64,000 nt of DNA from UBA10677 sp045654245 (GTDB taxonomy: Bacteria; Bacillota; Clostridia; Christensenellales; Pumilibacteraceae). Below are positions 34,329 to 42,213 of the stretch, one piece after another. Within the stretch, counting starts at the first letter, position 1. Every line of letters starts with the position of its first letter. Location of the stretch: assembly GCA_045654245.1 (NCBI GenBank), contig JAZOMX010000020.1:68528-132527 (forward strand), in the 5' to 3' direction. The notes below the pieces were generated by a model. It was not told where the DNA came from and made no database searches. It saw only the letters and a list, made by a program, of their open reading frames with translations. Position numbers and translations under genes: made by a program.

Positions 34329-34859
34329 TTATTTACTCTGTATAAATTTAATCGCCTCGTCACTCGCCACTTCGAACGCGTCGAACAGCGTTTGGCGTTC
34401 CGCTTTGGGAACGGTGGCAAGCACGTAGTCAACGAGGGGTACTCGCTCGGGGACGGGACCTATTCCTATACGGATACGGGCAAATTCCGTCGAACCTATT
34501 TCGGCAATAATATTCCGCATACCGTTATGCGTACCGGCACTACCCTTTGGGCGAACTCTTACCGTGCCTTTTGGAATATCGATATCGTCGTAGATGACTA
34601 CGAGGTCGGATAGCGTAGCGTTATTCTTCTTAAGAAGTTGCTTTACCGCAACGCCCGAAAGGTTCATATAGGTAAGAGGTTTTGCAAGTACGATTTTCTC
34701 GCCACCGATAAAGCCGACTGCAACCATAGCGTCGCACTCTTTTTTGTCGAATTTAAGCGACAGTTTATCGGCGAGTCGTTCCACGGCAAGAAAGCCCATA
34801 TTGTGAAAAGTATAGGCGTACTTATCGCCGTAGTTTCCTAGTCCAACGACTATTTTCAT
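34329..34859 (-). CDS. pth: Peptidyl-tRNA hydrolase
   Basis: A 176-residue enzyme that recycles peptidyl-tRNA. GLGNYGDKYAYTFHNMGF holds Asn9, the catalytic His19 and Asn20; IYDDIDIPKG and GSAGTHNGMRNI complete the active site. The start codon overlaps the upstream stop (TAATG), so translation is coupled to the DUF1858 gene. Confidence 0.96.
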   Translation of the reverse strand: MKIVVGLGNYGDKYAYTFHNMGFLAVERLADKLSLKFDKKECDAMVAVGFIGGEKIVLAKPLTYMNLSGVAVKQLLKKNNATLSDLVVIYDDIDIPKGTVRVRPKGSAGTHNGMRNIIAEIGSTEFARIRIGIGPVPERVPLVDYVLATVPKAERQTLFDAFEVASDEAIKFIQSK

Positions 34860-35065
34860 TATTTGTTAGCGTCGTTAAACTCGTTAAGACGACGGAGCAT
34901 TTCGTTGATATCAACGCCGTGAGCCTCCGCAGCCTGCTCTACGGTTTCGCCTCTAGAGATGGGGCAACCGAGACAATGCATACCGAACTCGAAAAATACG
35001 GGAGCAATCTCGGGGTTGATTTGCAATACTTCGTAAATGGTCATATCTTTAGTGATGTCGTTCAT
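34859..35065 (-). CDS. DUF1858 domain protein
   Basis: A 68-residue protein consisting only of a DUF1858 domain: MTIYEVLQINPEIAPVFFE, then GMHCLGCPISRGETVEQAA. The CLGC cysteine pair could bind metal or carry a redox role; these domains are linked to hybrid-cluster and sulfur proteins. It leads the pth-mfd unit from a perfect consensus sigma-A promoter, which is strong for so small a protein. Confidence 0.85.
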   Translation of the reverse strand: MNDITKDMTIYEVLQINPEIAPVFFEFGMHCLGCPISRGETVEQAAEAHGVDINEMLRRLNEFNDANK

Positions 35066-35095
35066 AATCGTTTCTCCTTTTTAATTTACTCTACT

Positions 35096-35124
35096 ATTAT
35101 AATTGCCATTAGCGGTTTTGTCAA
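35096..35124 (-). promoter_or_regulatory. Perfect-consensus sigma-A promoter (DUF1858-pth-mfd)
   Basis: Minus strand TTGACA (35119-35124), 17-bp spacer, TATAAT (35096-35101): 12 of 12 consensus positions. Confidence 0.92.
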
Positions 35125-35146
35125 CAAAAAAGGCATAATTTATACC
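35118..35146 (+). promoter_or_regulatory. Candidate promoter of the PRC-barrel gene
   Basis: TTGTCA (35118-35123), 17-bp spacer, TATACC (35141-35146). Its -35 overlaps that of the divergent DUF1858 promoter. A second possibility is TTGCGC (35148) with TATATT (35171). Undecided. Confidence 0.35.
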
Positions 35147-35196
35147 TTTGCGCAATAGATATTATGTAGTTATATTGCCATATAGGAGGGTATTTT

Positions 35197-35865
35197 ATGT
35201 GTAAATTAAGCGAAATTATAGGGAAAAACGCACTCTCGCTTTGGGATGCTACTAGCCTTGGTAAAATTAAAAACGCCGTTTGCGACGCCGGACTTAAAAA
35301 AATTACGGCGCTAGAAACTGAAAACGGCAACTTTTTCCCCGTATCCGAGGTAGTCGCTTTCGGCGCCGACACTATCGTCGTAAGCAGTTATTCTTCCTCT
35401 CCGAACGAAGGCTTACCCTTCCCGATAAACACGCTCGTCTATACCGTTAGCGGTACGCTGTGGGGAGCAGTTTACGACCTCGAATTTAAGGGCGACAAAA
35501 TAATTTCGGTGCTAGTTCCCGATAATAAATTTGACGGGAGCAAAATCGTTTCTCGCTCCGACGAACTGATTATCGTAAACGACGGAAATAAACGCATACT
35601 CAAAAAAGAAGTTAAGCAAGAAGAAAAACCCGTCCTTCAATCCGAAAATCAAGGCGTATCTTTGCCCCAAAAGTTGCGAGACGGCGCTACTCCTACCAAA
35701 TTCGGCTCGTACGATTTTCTTCTCGGTAAGCGTGTAACCAAAGCGATTTATTCAAGCGACGGCAAACTCATAATTTCCGATAATTCCGTTATCACCGAAG
35801 AGACTATCAGCCTTGCTAGCGAGCACGAAAAACTAGTTCAACTTGCGTTATACAGCAAACAGTAA
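35197..35865 (+). CDS. PRC-barrel domain protein
   Basis: A 222-residue soluble protein. Residues 1-80 (KLSEIIGKNALSLWDATSLG onward) and about 90-140 (YTVSGTLWGAVYDLEF) look like two PRC-barrel units, the fold of YlmC/YmxH and RimM. A charged linker follows, then a third barrel-like tail (SYDFLLGKRVTKAIYSSDGK). YlmC/YmxH-type proteins are often sporulation-associated, but I cannot assign this. AGGAGGG precedes the ATG. It is divergent from the DUF1858-pth-mfd unit and convergent with murC. Confidence 0.7.
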   Translation: MCKLSEIIGKNALSLWDATSLGKIKNAVCDAGLKKITALETENGNFFPVSEVVAFGADTIVVSSYSSSPNEGLPFPINTLVYTVSGTLWGAVYDLEFKGDKIISVLVPDNKFDGSKIVSRSDELIIVNDGNKRILKKEVKQEEKPVLQSENQGVSLPQKLRDGATPTKFGSYDFLLGKRVTKAIYSSDGKLIISDNSVITEETISLASEHEKLVQLALYSKQ

Positions 35866-35872
35866 AGAAATT

Positions 35873-35905
35873 AAAAAAGTCCGTTACGCTAAATAACGGA
35901 CTTTT
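35873..35905. terminator. Bidirectional terminator between PRC gene and murC
   Basis: Arms AAAAGTCCGTTA and TAACGGACTTTT around CGCTAAA, with T tracts on both strands. Confidence 0.9.
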
Positions 35906-35908
35906 CGT

Positions 35909-37132
35909 TTATCTTATTAGTTTTCTCGCCTCGCCGTCAAGCGTGCCTGCGCCCATAAAAACTACGGTGTCGCCATCACGCGTCAGTTCCGTTATCGCTC
36001 TTACAATTTTATCGTAGCCGGAAAGCAAAACGGTATTCAGTTTTCTCTTTTTTAGACGGAAAAACAACTCTTTTATCGTCTCGTCGTCGCCTATTTCTCT
36101 CGCCCCGTAAACGGGAAGAAGAACAACTCTTTCCGCTCGCTCTAAACTACGAACGAACCCTCCGCAAAGCGCCCTCGTTCGAGAATAGGTATGAGGCTCG
36201 AAGAACACCGTGGCTTTGCTAAAAACGGACAGAGCGCAATCTATTTCAGACGGGTGATGAGCGTAATCGGAATACACCGCGCGCCCGTTAAACAACCCGA
36301 GATATTCCGCGCGCCTTTTTACTCCCGTAAACTTTTTCAATCCCTCACTAGCGGTATTAACGCTTGCTCCAAGCGAAAGAGCAACGACTACGCCTGCTAA
36401 TGCATTGTAAATGTTATGTTTTCCTAAAACAGAGATAGCAAACTCGCCTAGATAAATGTCTTTATACCACAACGAAAACCCCTTTTCAATTTCTCGAGCG
36501 TAAAAATCGTTGCCTCTTGCCATACCGAAAGTAATTTTGTTGGGATGCTCTAACCTCGATAAAAAGGCGTCGTCGCCGTTTACTACCACCGTTTCACACT
36601 TATTAGCAAACGCACAAAAAGCCTCTCGATATTCTCTCTCGTTTTTATAGCAGTCTGGGTGGTCGAACTCGGCGTTTAGGATTACGCCAACGCTAGGCGA
36701 AAGAGAAAGAAAACTACGCCTATACTCGCACGCCTCGGTAATAAAAATCTCGTCGCCGTCTCGGTTTTGCACCTCGCCACCTATATGCGTCGTAACCGAA
36801 TATCCCTCTAGCATACTCGATAGCATAGCCGTAGTAGTCGTTTTGCCGTGAGTTCCAGATACGGCAATCACTTTTTTATATCCGCTCGCAACCGCGCCCA
36901 AAAATTGCGCCCGTTCCACTACCGCAACGCCTCTTTTTTTCGCCTCGATTAGTTCACAGTTATCGCTTGGTATTGCCGAAGAAAATACTACCATATCTAC
37001 GCTCGCAATATTGCTCTTGCTATGTCCTAATAGCGTTTCGTCCGAACCGCTTACCTCGTGCCCACTTCTTTTCGCTATTTCCATAAGGCGAGCCATCGAA
37101 ACTCCCTTACAACCGATAAAATGAATTTTCAT
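35909..37132 (-). CDS. murC: UDP-N-acetylmuramate--L-alanine ligase
   Basis: A 407-residue Mur ligase that adds L-Ala to UDP-MurNAc. FIGCKGVSMARLM binds UDP, GTHGKTTTT is the ATP loop, EACEYRRSFLSLSP and NAEFDHPD bind Mg2+ and substrate, and YAHHPSEI marks the C-terminal domain. It is about 50 residues shorter than most MurC, with a variant Glu-Tyr-Arg segment seen in some Clostridia. The ATG has AAGG only one base away and I found no promoter; it follows the XRE gene terminator. Confidence 0.9.
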   Translation of the reverse strand: MKIHFIGCKGVSMARLMEIAKRSGHEVSGSDETLLGHSKSNIASVDMVVFSSAIPSDNCELIEAKKRGVAVVERAQFLGAVASGYKKVIAVSGTHGKTTTTAMLSSMLEGYSVTTHIGGEVQNRDGDEIFITEACEYRRSFLSLSPSVGVILNAEFDHPDCYKNEREYREAFCAFANKCETVVVNGDDAFLSRLEHPNKITFGMARGNDFYAREIEKGFSLWYKDIYLGEFAISVLGKHNIYNALAGVVVALSLGASVNTASEGLKKFTGVKRRAEYLGLFNGRAVYSDYAHHPSEIDCALSVFSKATVFFEPHTYSRTRALCGGFVRSLERAERVVLLPVYGAREIGDDETIKELFFRLKKRKLNTVLLSGYDKIVRAITELTRDGDTVVFMGAGTLDGEARKLIR

Positions 37133-37156
37133 ACCTTAATACTTATGCTTTAAAAC

Positions 37157-37192
37157 TAAAAAAGTGACCGCTTTCGGTCACTTTTTTAGTTT
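37157..37192. terminator. Terminator after the XRE regulator
   Basis: Perfect palindrome: arms of AAAAAAGTGACCG and CGGTCACTTTTTT with a 4-nt loop, T tracts on both strands. Confidence 0.9.
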
Positions 37193-37395
37193 TAGTATTC
37201 ACTTAAGCCTAATAGATAATCGGCTGAAACGTCAAGGTACTTGCAAAGCGCATAAAGAGTTTGTAGCGAGGGTACGCTTTTACCCGTTTTGTAGTCGTTT
37301 ATACATTGACGACAAACTCCTACGGCGCTAGCAATCTCCGCTTGACTTTTTCCGCTGGTTTTTATTACTTCGTTAAATCTTTCAGTAAATTTCAT
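37192..37395 (-). CDS. XRE-family helix-turn-helix regulator
   Basis: A 67-residue Cro/CI-type protein made of one HTH domain: SGKSQAEIASAVGVCRQCIN, then a 20-residue tail DVSADYLLGLSEY. The start at 37393-37395 lies 8 bp beyond nagA; an upstream in-frame ATG overlaps nagA and would add an odd Arg-rich leader. As the last gene of the nag operon it may regulate it. A short dyad in the operon promoter (42130-42142) is a candidate site. Confidence 0.8.
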   Translation of the reverse strand: MKFTERFNEVIKTSGKSQAEIASAVGVCRQCINDYKTGKSVPSLQTLYALCKYLDVSADYLLGLSEY

Positions 37396-37403
37396 ATTCG
37401 TTT

Positions 37404-38540
37404 TTACTTTACTCTTTCTCCGCCAACGACTACGAACGAAACGCAAATATCGTCGTCAAACGCAATTATATCAGCGTCGTAACCACACTCTAGTTTACCT
37501 TTATTAAGTCCTAAAATTCGAGCGGGAACTTCGGTTAGCATTTTCACGCTATCCACTACGCTTTCGCCAACTTCACGAGTAAGCACTCTTACGAGGCGGT
37601 CTTGAGTTGCGATACTGCCTGCAAACGCCGAGCGGTCGGCAAGGCGACAAACACCCTCTTCGATAATAAAGGGCGTACCAGCCATAACGCCTTCTTTTAT
37701 ATCCGTACCGGCAAGGTGCAAACTATCGGTAATAAGGGCAACTTTGTCCTTTCCCTTAATTTTAAGTATCATCTTAATAAGGTCGGGAGGCAAATGTTTT
37801 CCGTCGGCAATAAGTTCAACGAAAAGTTCGTCGCGAAGGTATGCGCTCTCTATTACTCCAAGCGAGCGGAAACCTTGTTTTCTAGTAACCGTACTCGTGC
37901 AAGAATATAAGTGAGTTATAAGTGAACAACCGTTGTCGATTGCCCGTGCCATATCCTCATACTTTGCGTCGGTATGTCCTGCCGAGGCTACTATTCCTCG
38001 TGATACGAGTTCGGCGCAAAAACTACCGTCGTCGTACTCGGGCGCATAAGTCCAACGAGCAACCTCGTCGCCATACTTTTCCAAAAACGGCAAATATTCT
38101 TCCCGCTTAGGAGCGGTAATAAAATCGGGGCATTGCGCTCCGCATTGAGTTGCAGATAGGTACGGACCCTCTAGGTGCGCGCCTATAATATTTGCTTTAC
38201 TCTCTCCGCTTTTTTTTGCCTCAGCGATATCCTCTACCGCTTTTTGCATAACCGAAAAAGGCGAGGCGGAAATCGTGGGCAAAATTGAAGTCGTGCCGTT
38301 CTCTAAATGAAAATTACAACCCTTAACGACTTCTGCGGGCGTACTATCTACGAAAGCGTGACCGCCACCGCCGTGAGTGTGCATTTCAATAAACCCCGGC
38401 GAGAGGAATTTGCCCGTAAGGTCTATTACCTCGCCAGCAGGTCTATCCTTCGTAACGGCGGAAATCTTATTTCCGTTAGTCGTCAAATAGCCGTTAAGCA
38501 ATCCGCTAGGCGTAATAATTTTGTCGCTTTTAATTATCAT
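37404..38540 (-). CDS. nagA: N-acetylglucosamine-6-phosphate deacetylase
   Basis: A 378-residue amidohydrolase that removes acetate from GlcNAc-6-P. EMHTHGGGGHAF, GAHLEGPYLS, SAGHTDAKY and LITDSLHLAGT are the metal and substrate motifs. Overlaps nagB by 4 bp. Confidence 0.95.
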   Translation of the reverse strand: MIIKSDKIITPSGLLNGYLTTNGNKISAVTKDRPAGEVIDLTGKFLSPGFIEMHTHGGGGHAFVDSTPAEVVKGCNFHLENGTTSILPTISASPFSVMQKAVEDIAEAKKSGESKANIIGAHLEGPYLSATQCGAQCPDFITAPKREEYLPFLEKYGDEVARWTYAPEYDDGSFCAELVSRGIVASAGHTDAKYEDMARAIDNGCSLITHLYSCTSTVTRKQGFRSLGVIESAYLRDELFVELIADGKHLPPDLIKMILKIKGKDKVALITDSLHLAGTDIKEGVMAGTPFIIEEGVCRLADRSAFAGSIATQDRLVRVLTREVGESVVDSVKMLTEVPARILGLNKGKLECGYDADIIAFDDDICVSFVVVGGERVK

Positions 38541-39295
38541 AACAAACTACTGCTGTCTCCGTCGAGGTAAAGCACCGCGCTCTTATGACGACGCAAAGCC
38601 GTAGCGGGACACTCCTCGTTAATCTCGCCCGTAAGCGTACGCTTAACAGCCTTTGCTTTAGTGGGCGCAGGTACTATGCAAAAACAGTATGGAGCGCGCA
38701 TAAGCGTAGGACAAGTAAGCGTTAGGGCGTACTTGGGTACTTCGTCAATGCTCTTAAAACAACCATCGTTTACTTGTTGCTGACGGCAAACCTCGTCTAG
38801 AGGCACTACCTTAACCGTCTTTTCGTCGTTAAAGTCGGCAACCCACGGGTCGTTAAAAGCGATATGACCGTTCTCGCCGATACCCATAACTACGATATCG
38901 GTTAAGTTACGGTTGAGTAAATTCGAATAACGCTCCGCCTCTTTTTCGGGCTCGGTTGCCTCACAATCGATTAGGTTTACGCTCTTGAACGGAACTTTAC
39001 CGAAAATATGCTCCATTAAGAAGTTACCAAAACCTTGGGGTGCGGACGCAGATAGTCCGATATATTCGTCCATATGATAAGCGTTAATTCTATTCCACTC
39101 GATATCCTTTCTCTCGATTAGCGACGCAAGGACGTCGTTTTGCGAGGGAGCGGCAGCAAAAATCATATTGATTTCGCTCTTAGTCTTTAACAACTCTACG
39201 ATTTTATCGCCGATATCCTTTGCTGAAACTTCGCCCATTTCTTTTCTAGTCGGGCTAATCTTAACTCGCAAATTATCTACTTTATACTCTTTCAT
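38537..39295 (-). CDS. nagB: Glucosamine-6-phosphate deaminase
   Basis: A 252-residue isomerase/deaminase that converts GlcN-6-P to fructose-6-P and ammonia. VMGIGENGHIAFNDP is the signature. It overlaps both neighbours by 4 bp. With nagA it gives a complete route from GlcNAc-6-P to glycolysis. Confidence 0.95.
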   Translation of the reverse strand: MKEYKVDNLRVKISPTRKEMGEVSAKDIGDKIVELLKTKSEINMIFAAAPSQNDVLASLIERKDIEWNRINAYHMDEYIGLSASAPQGFGNFLMEHIFGKVPFKSVNLIDCEATEPEKEAERYSNLLNRNLTDIVVMGIGENGHIAFNDPWVADFNDEKTVKVVPLDEVCRQQQVNDGCFKSIDEVPKYALTLTCPTLMRAPYCFCIVPAPTKAKAVKRTLTGEINEECPATALRRHKSAVLYLDGDSSSLL

Positions 39296-40134
39296 AGTAA
39301 ACTCCTCAATTCCTTTACGGCTATATCGAAAGCCTCTTGTTGCGTTTCAAACTTATACGGATTATCGAAAGTTTTACCCACTAATGCGTTTAATCCGCTA
39401 AAAGTTTGCAAATGTGGTTCAAGCGTAATGAAAACCTCACGGTCAAACTCTTCGCCGTAACGGCACAAAATCTCCTGAATTTTCGCCTCGCCCTTGCCTG
39501 CAGGTACGATTGCGCCTGCCTTTAGGGCGTCTTTTATATGAAAATACTCGATATAGTCCTTTAATTTTTCATAAGCCGTGGGATACGCAACTACGCCGTC
39601 AAGCGTAAAATTGCCCATATCGAACACGCACTTTAGTCGTCCACCGAAATAGCGCAGTAAGTCCAAACAATGGTCGTCGCTCTCGCCGTAAATCTTCGCC
39701 TCGTTTTCGTGGCAAAGCGTAAGCGAATACTCGTCCGCTAGGTCGAGTAGTTTTCCTAACCTATCTAGAACTTCGCTTCTAACCTCTTCTCTCGTCTTAT
39801 CCTCGGGATAATAGAACGAAAACATACGGATATTCTTTGCGCCCAAAATAGTGGCGTTATCAAAAACTCTTTTCGCCTTTTCAAGTTCTACCGAAAAGTC
39901 GTCCGCTATATTACTCTTTCCAAGCGGAGAGCCGATTGCCGAAACCTTAATACCCTCTCTATCAAGTCTAGCCTTAATTTCTTTTACCTGCTCTTTAGAA
40001 AGGTTTGCGATATTCACCCCGTCAACGAAACGCAATTCGATATACTCGATATTATTCTTTTTAAGTCCCTCTATTTGCTCGTCAAGAGACGAACCGTACT
40101 CGTCGGCAAAAGCGGACAAAATAATCTTCGACAT
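39292..40134 (-). CDS. Sugar phosphate isomerase/epimerase (xylose-isomerase-like TIM barrel)
   Basis: A 280-residue AP-endonuclease-2-type TIM barrel. Strand ends carrying YIELR, LCHENEAKIYG, CVFDMGNF and EYFHIKDA supply a metal centre of Glu, Asp and His. Family members isomerise or epimerise keto-sugars or inositols. Its start overlaps the Gfo/Idh stop (TAATG). With two oxidoreductases it may feed a modified sugar into nagA/nagB. Confidence 0.85.
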   Translation of the reverse strand: MSKIILSAFADEYGSSLDEQIEGLKKNNIEYIELRFVDGVNIANLSKEQVKEIKARLDREGIKVSAIGSPLGKSNIADDFSVELEKAKRVFDNATILGAKNIRMFSFYYPEDKTREEVRSEVLDRLGKLLDLADEYSLTLCHENEAKIYGESDDHCLDLLRYFGGRLKCVFDMGNFTLDGVVAYPTAYEKLKDYIEYFHIKDALKAGAIVPAGKGEAKIQEILCRYGEEFDREVFITLEPHLQTFSGLNALVGKTFDNPYKFETQQEAFDIAVKELRSLL

Positions 40135-41006
40135 TAAATTTCCTCCACGGGATTAACCTTTTCTTCTTTTCCACTCTCAAGCGAACGGAAAATAGCGTTC
40201 ATAACGAACACGGGCGCAATAAATTCACGAGCGTCCTTTTCTTGCTCTTTGCCGTTAAGCGCCGAATAGTAATGAGCAAACTCTTGCTTAAAGTTATCGT
40301 CGTCAACGATAAACTCACCGCCAAACATACCGTTCTCGGTGGATAGGTATGCGTAATACTTGTAATTTTGGTCGGTAAACTCAAGCGCAATATCATATTC
40401 ATTATATCTAACCGTCACCGTAACTACGTCGCCGTTCTTAATCGCGAGAACGCTTTTGGGATAATATCCAAAAATCTCGCTCGCAACCTCAACCATATGT
40501 TGAGCGTAGAAGAAAAAGTCACCGTACGGATTGCTTAAACTTACGGGAGCGCGCAAAAATCCTCCGTACACTCTACCCTCGCTTTTACTTTCAGCGATTT
40601 TTTTAAGTTCGGGTACGAGGCTGGAATATACGCAACTACTTCCACCCGTAAACTTAACGCCGTACTTACGGAACTGGCGCATCATCTCTACCGCCTCTTG
40701 CTCGGAAACGGTAATAGGCTTGTCTATAAACATAGGCACTCCGCTCTCAATATACGGGCGAGCATACTTATAGTGATTGTCGCCGTGACGAGCGGTAACG
40801 ATTACGCCGTCAACCTTACCAACTGCGTCGGCATAATTGTCCATAACGGATACGCCAAACTCGTCGGCAAGTTTTTTAGACGCTTCTACTTCGTCAGAAT
40901 AAACGCCCAAAAACTGAATATCGTCGTATGCTTTTTCTTTTACTACTAACTTCAAAAAATTGTCGGCGTGAGAATTTTCACACCCTAAAATAACTACTTT
41001 TTTCAT
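40134..41006 (-). CDS. Gfo/Idh/MocA family oxidoreductase, short
   Basis: A 290-residue NAD(P)-dependent sugar oxidoreductase. The nucleotide-binding segment ILGCENSHADNFLKLV (3-18) is a variant of the usual GxGxxG. FIDKPITVSEQEAVEMM is the DKP/EKP substrate motif. I use the ATG at 41004-41006, which avoids overlap with the upstream gene and starts at the Rossmann strand. Substrate unknown. Confidence 0.85.
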   Translation of the reverse strand: MKKVVILGCENSHADNFLKLVVKEKAYDDIQFLGVYSDEVEASKKLADEFGVSVMDNYADAVGKVDGVIVTARHGDNHYKYARPYIESGVPMFIDKPITVSEQEAVEMMRQFRKYGVKFTGGSSCVYSSLVPELKKIAESKSEGRVYGGFLRAPVSLSNPYGDFFFYAQHMVEVASEIFGYYPKSVLAIKNGDVVTVTVRYNEYDIALEFTDQNYKYYAYLSTENGMFGGEFIVDDDNFKQEFAHYYSALNGKEQEKDAREFIAPVFVMNAIFRSLESGKEEKVNPVEEI

Positions 41007-41010
41007 AATC

Positions 41011-42087
41011 TTACAAAAATTTAAGGTCAAGCGGATTGTCTGCGTGTACTTTCTCGATAACTCTAATAACGCTCGCCGCAGTCTCTGCCGTTACGGGCAT
41101 TTCAGCGCCCGTGGTTATGGTGTTATATAGTCCTTTATAGAAATCTCTCGTTCCAACGTCAAACGCAGAACCGCAAAGTTTTCCCTCTTCTTCGTGAGTA
41201 ATGAGTTTCTCAGAGCAGTAAATCGGGTTACCATTCTCGTCTTTAAGCGACTCGCGGATTACGGGACGAGGTTCGTTCTCGCCGTCAACGATATACTTCA
41301 TTTTGTAATCTCCGCCTGCGGTCAACTTCATAGTTCCCTTACTACCTTGAATTTTTACGTTGTAGTCGGTGTAAGCGTCGATTGCGCTAATCTCAACGTC
41401 AACTACGGGCTTGTCGGGAGCGGTCATAATAATCTTTGCGTAGTCGTCCGCATCTCCGCTAGTAAGCGTTCTTCCCAAACGAGAGAATACTACTTGCGCG
41501 TTCTTGTCGTAATCTAGAAATCCTAACGCCATACCGATAGGATGAGGACCGGTATTGTAAATACTACCCGCAGTCTTTACTTGTAAAGTCTGCCAGTCCC
41601 AACGACGGGATAATCCGTTATAGCGTATGCTAACTTGCTCAATCTTACCAAGTTTTCCGCTAGCAATCGTCTCAAGTGCGTATAGATAGAACGGAGCAAG
41701 GAAAGTTTGCTGGAATACTGCAAGCACAACGCCCTTTTCCTTTGCCGTGCGCATAAGCGTCATACACTCGTAATAACTTGCGCCAAAAGGTTTTTCTACC
41801 ACCACGTTAAATCCGTGTTCGAGCAAGTCTTTCGTAATCGAATAGTGCATTTCAGAATAGGACGCGTTTACCACTACGTCGATATCTTTTCTGCCGAAAA
41901 GCATAGTATAGCACTCGATCGCCTCACAACCGGGATACTCTTTAAGAGCGAGTTCTCTTCTAGCCGGGTCAGTTTCAACGACTACGGCAACTTCGAACCA
42001 CTCGTTGTCAGCGCTACGATAAAAATGTCCGTGGATATCTCTACCACTTCTTCCTTGACCAATAATTGCAAGTCTTAATTTTTTCAT
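41011..42087 (-). CDS. Gfo/Idh/MocA family oxidoreductase
   Basis: A 358-residue NAD(P)-dependent oxidoreductase. AIIGQGRSGRDIHGHFY is the nucleotide loop, VVEKPFGASYYE the EKP catalytic motif, and YNTGPHPIGMAL holds the expected catalytic His. First gene of the operon behind AAGGAGG and a sigma-A promoter. The pair of oxidoreductases suggests oxidation and re-reduction of a sugar ring around the epimerase step. Confidence 0.88.
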   Translation of the reverse strand: MKKLRLAIIGQGRSGRDIHGHFYRSADNEWFEVAVVVETDPARRELALKEYPGCEAIECYTMLFGRKDIDVVVNASYSEMHYSITKDLLEHGFNVVVEKPFGASYYECMTLMRTAKEKGVVLAVFQQTFLAPFYLYALETIASGKLGKIEQVSIRYNGLSRRWDWQTLQVKTAGSIYNTGPHPIGMALGFLDYDKNAQVVFSRLGRTLTSGDADDYAKIIMTAPDKPVVDVEISAIDAYTDYNVKIQGSKGTMKLTAGGDYKMKYIVDGENEPRPVIRESLKDENGNPIYCSEKLITHEEEGKLCGSAFDVGTRDFYKGLYNTITTGAEMPVTAETAASVIRVIEKVHADNPLDLKFL

Positions 42088-42118
42088 AATACCTCCTTAA
42101 TAATAGGTTTATACCTTA

Positions 42119-42146
42119 ATTATATATTGCTTTATCTTAAAGTAAA
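42119..42146 (-). promoter_or_regulatory. Promoter of the Gfo/Idh-nag operon with an internal dyad
   Basis: Minus strand TTTACT (42141-42146), 16-bp spacer, TATAAT (42119-42124). The spacer holds the palindrome CTTTA-TCT-TAAAG (42130-42142), a possible operator. Confidence 0.6.
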
Positions 42147-42150
42147 TTGC

Positions 42151-42195
42151 AAAAAGCACCGAGTAATATTGCAAAAAATGCAAGTTCTCGATGCT
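42151..42195 (-). terminator. Terminator after the HtrA-type gene
   Basis: Arms AGCATCGAG and CTCGGTGCT on the minus strand, with an inner TTGCA/TGCAA hairpin and five T after the arm. Confidence 0.75.
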
Positions 42196-42213
42196 TAATA
42201 TTATATCGTTTCG

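Noticed and set aside
37133..37157. A promoter directly upstream of murC
   Set aside because: No -35/-10 pair with acceptable spacing was found between the XRE terminator and the ATG, so none is listed.
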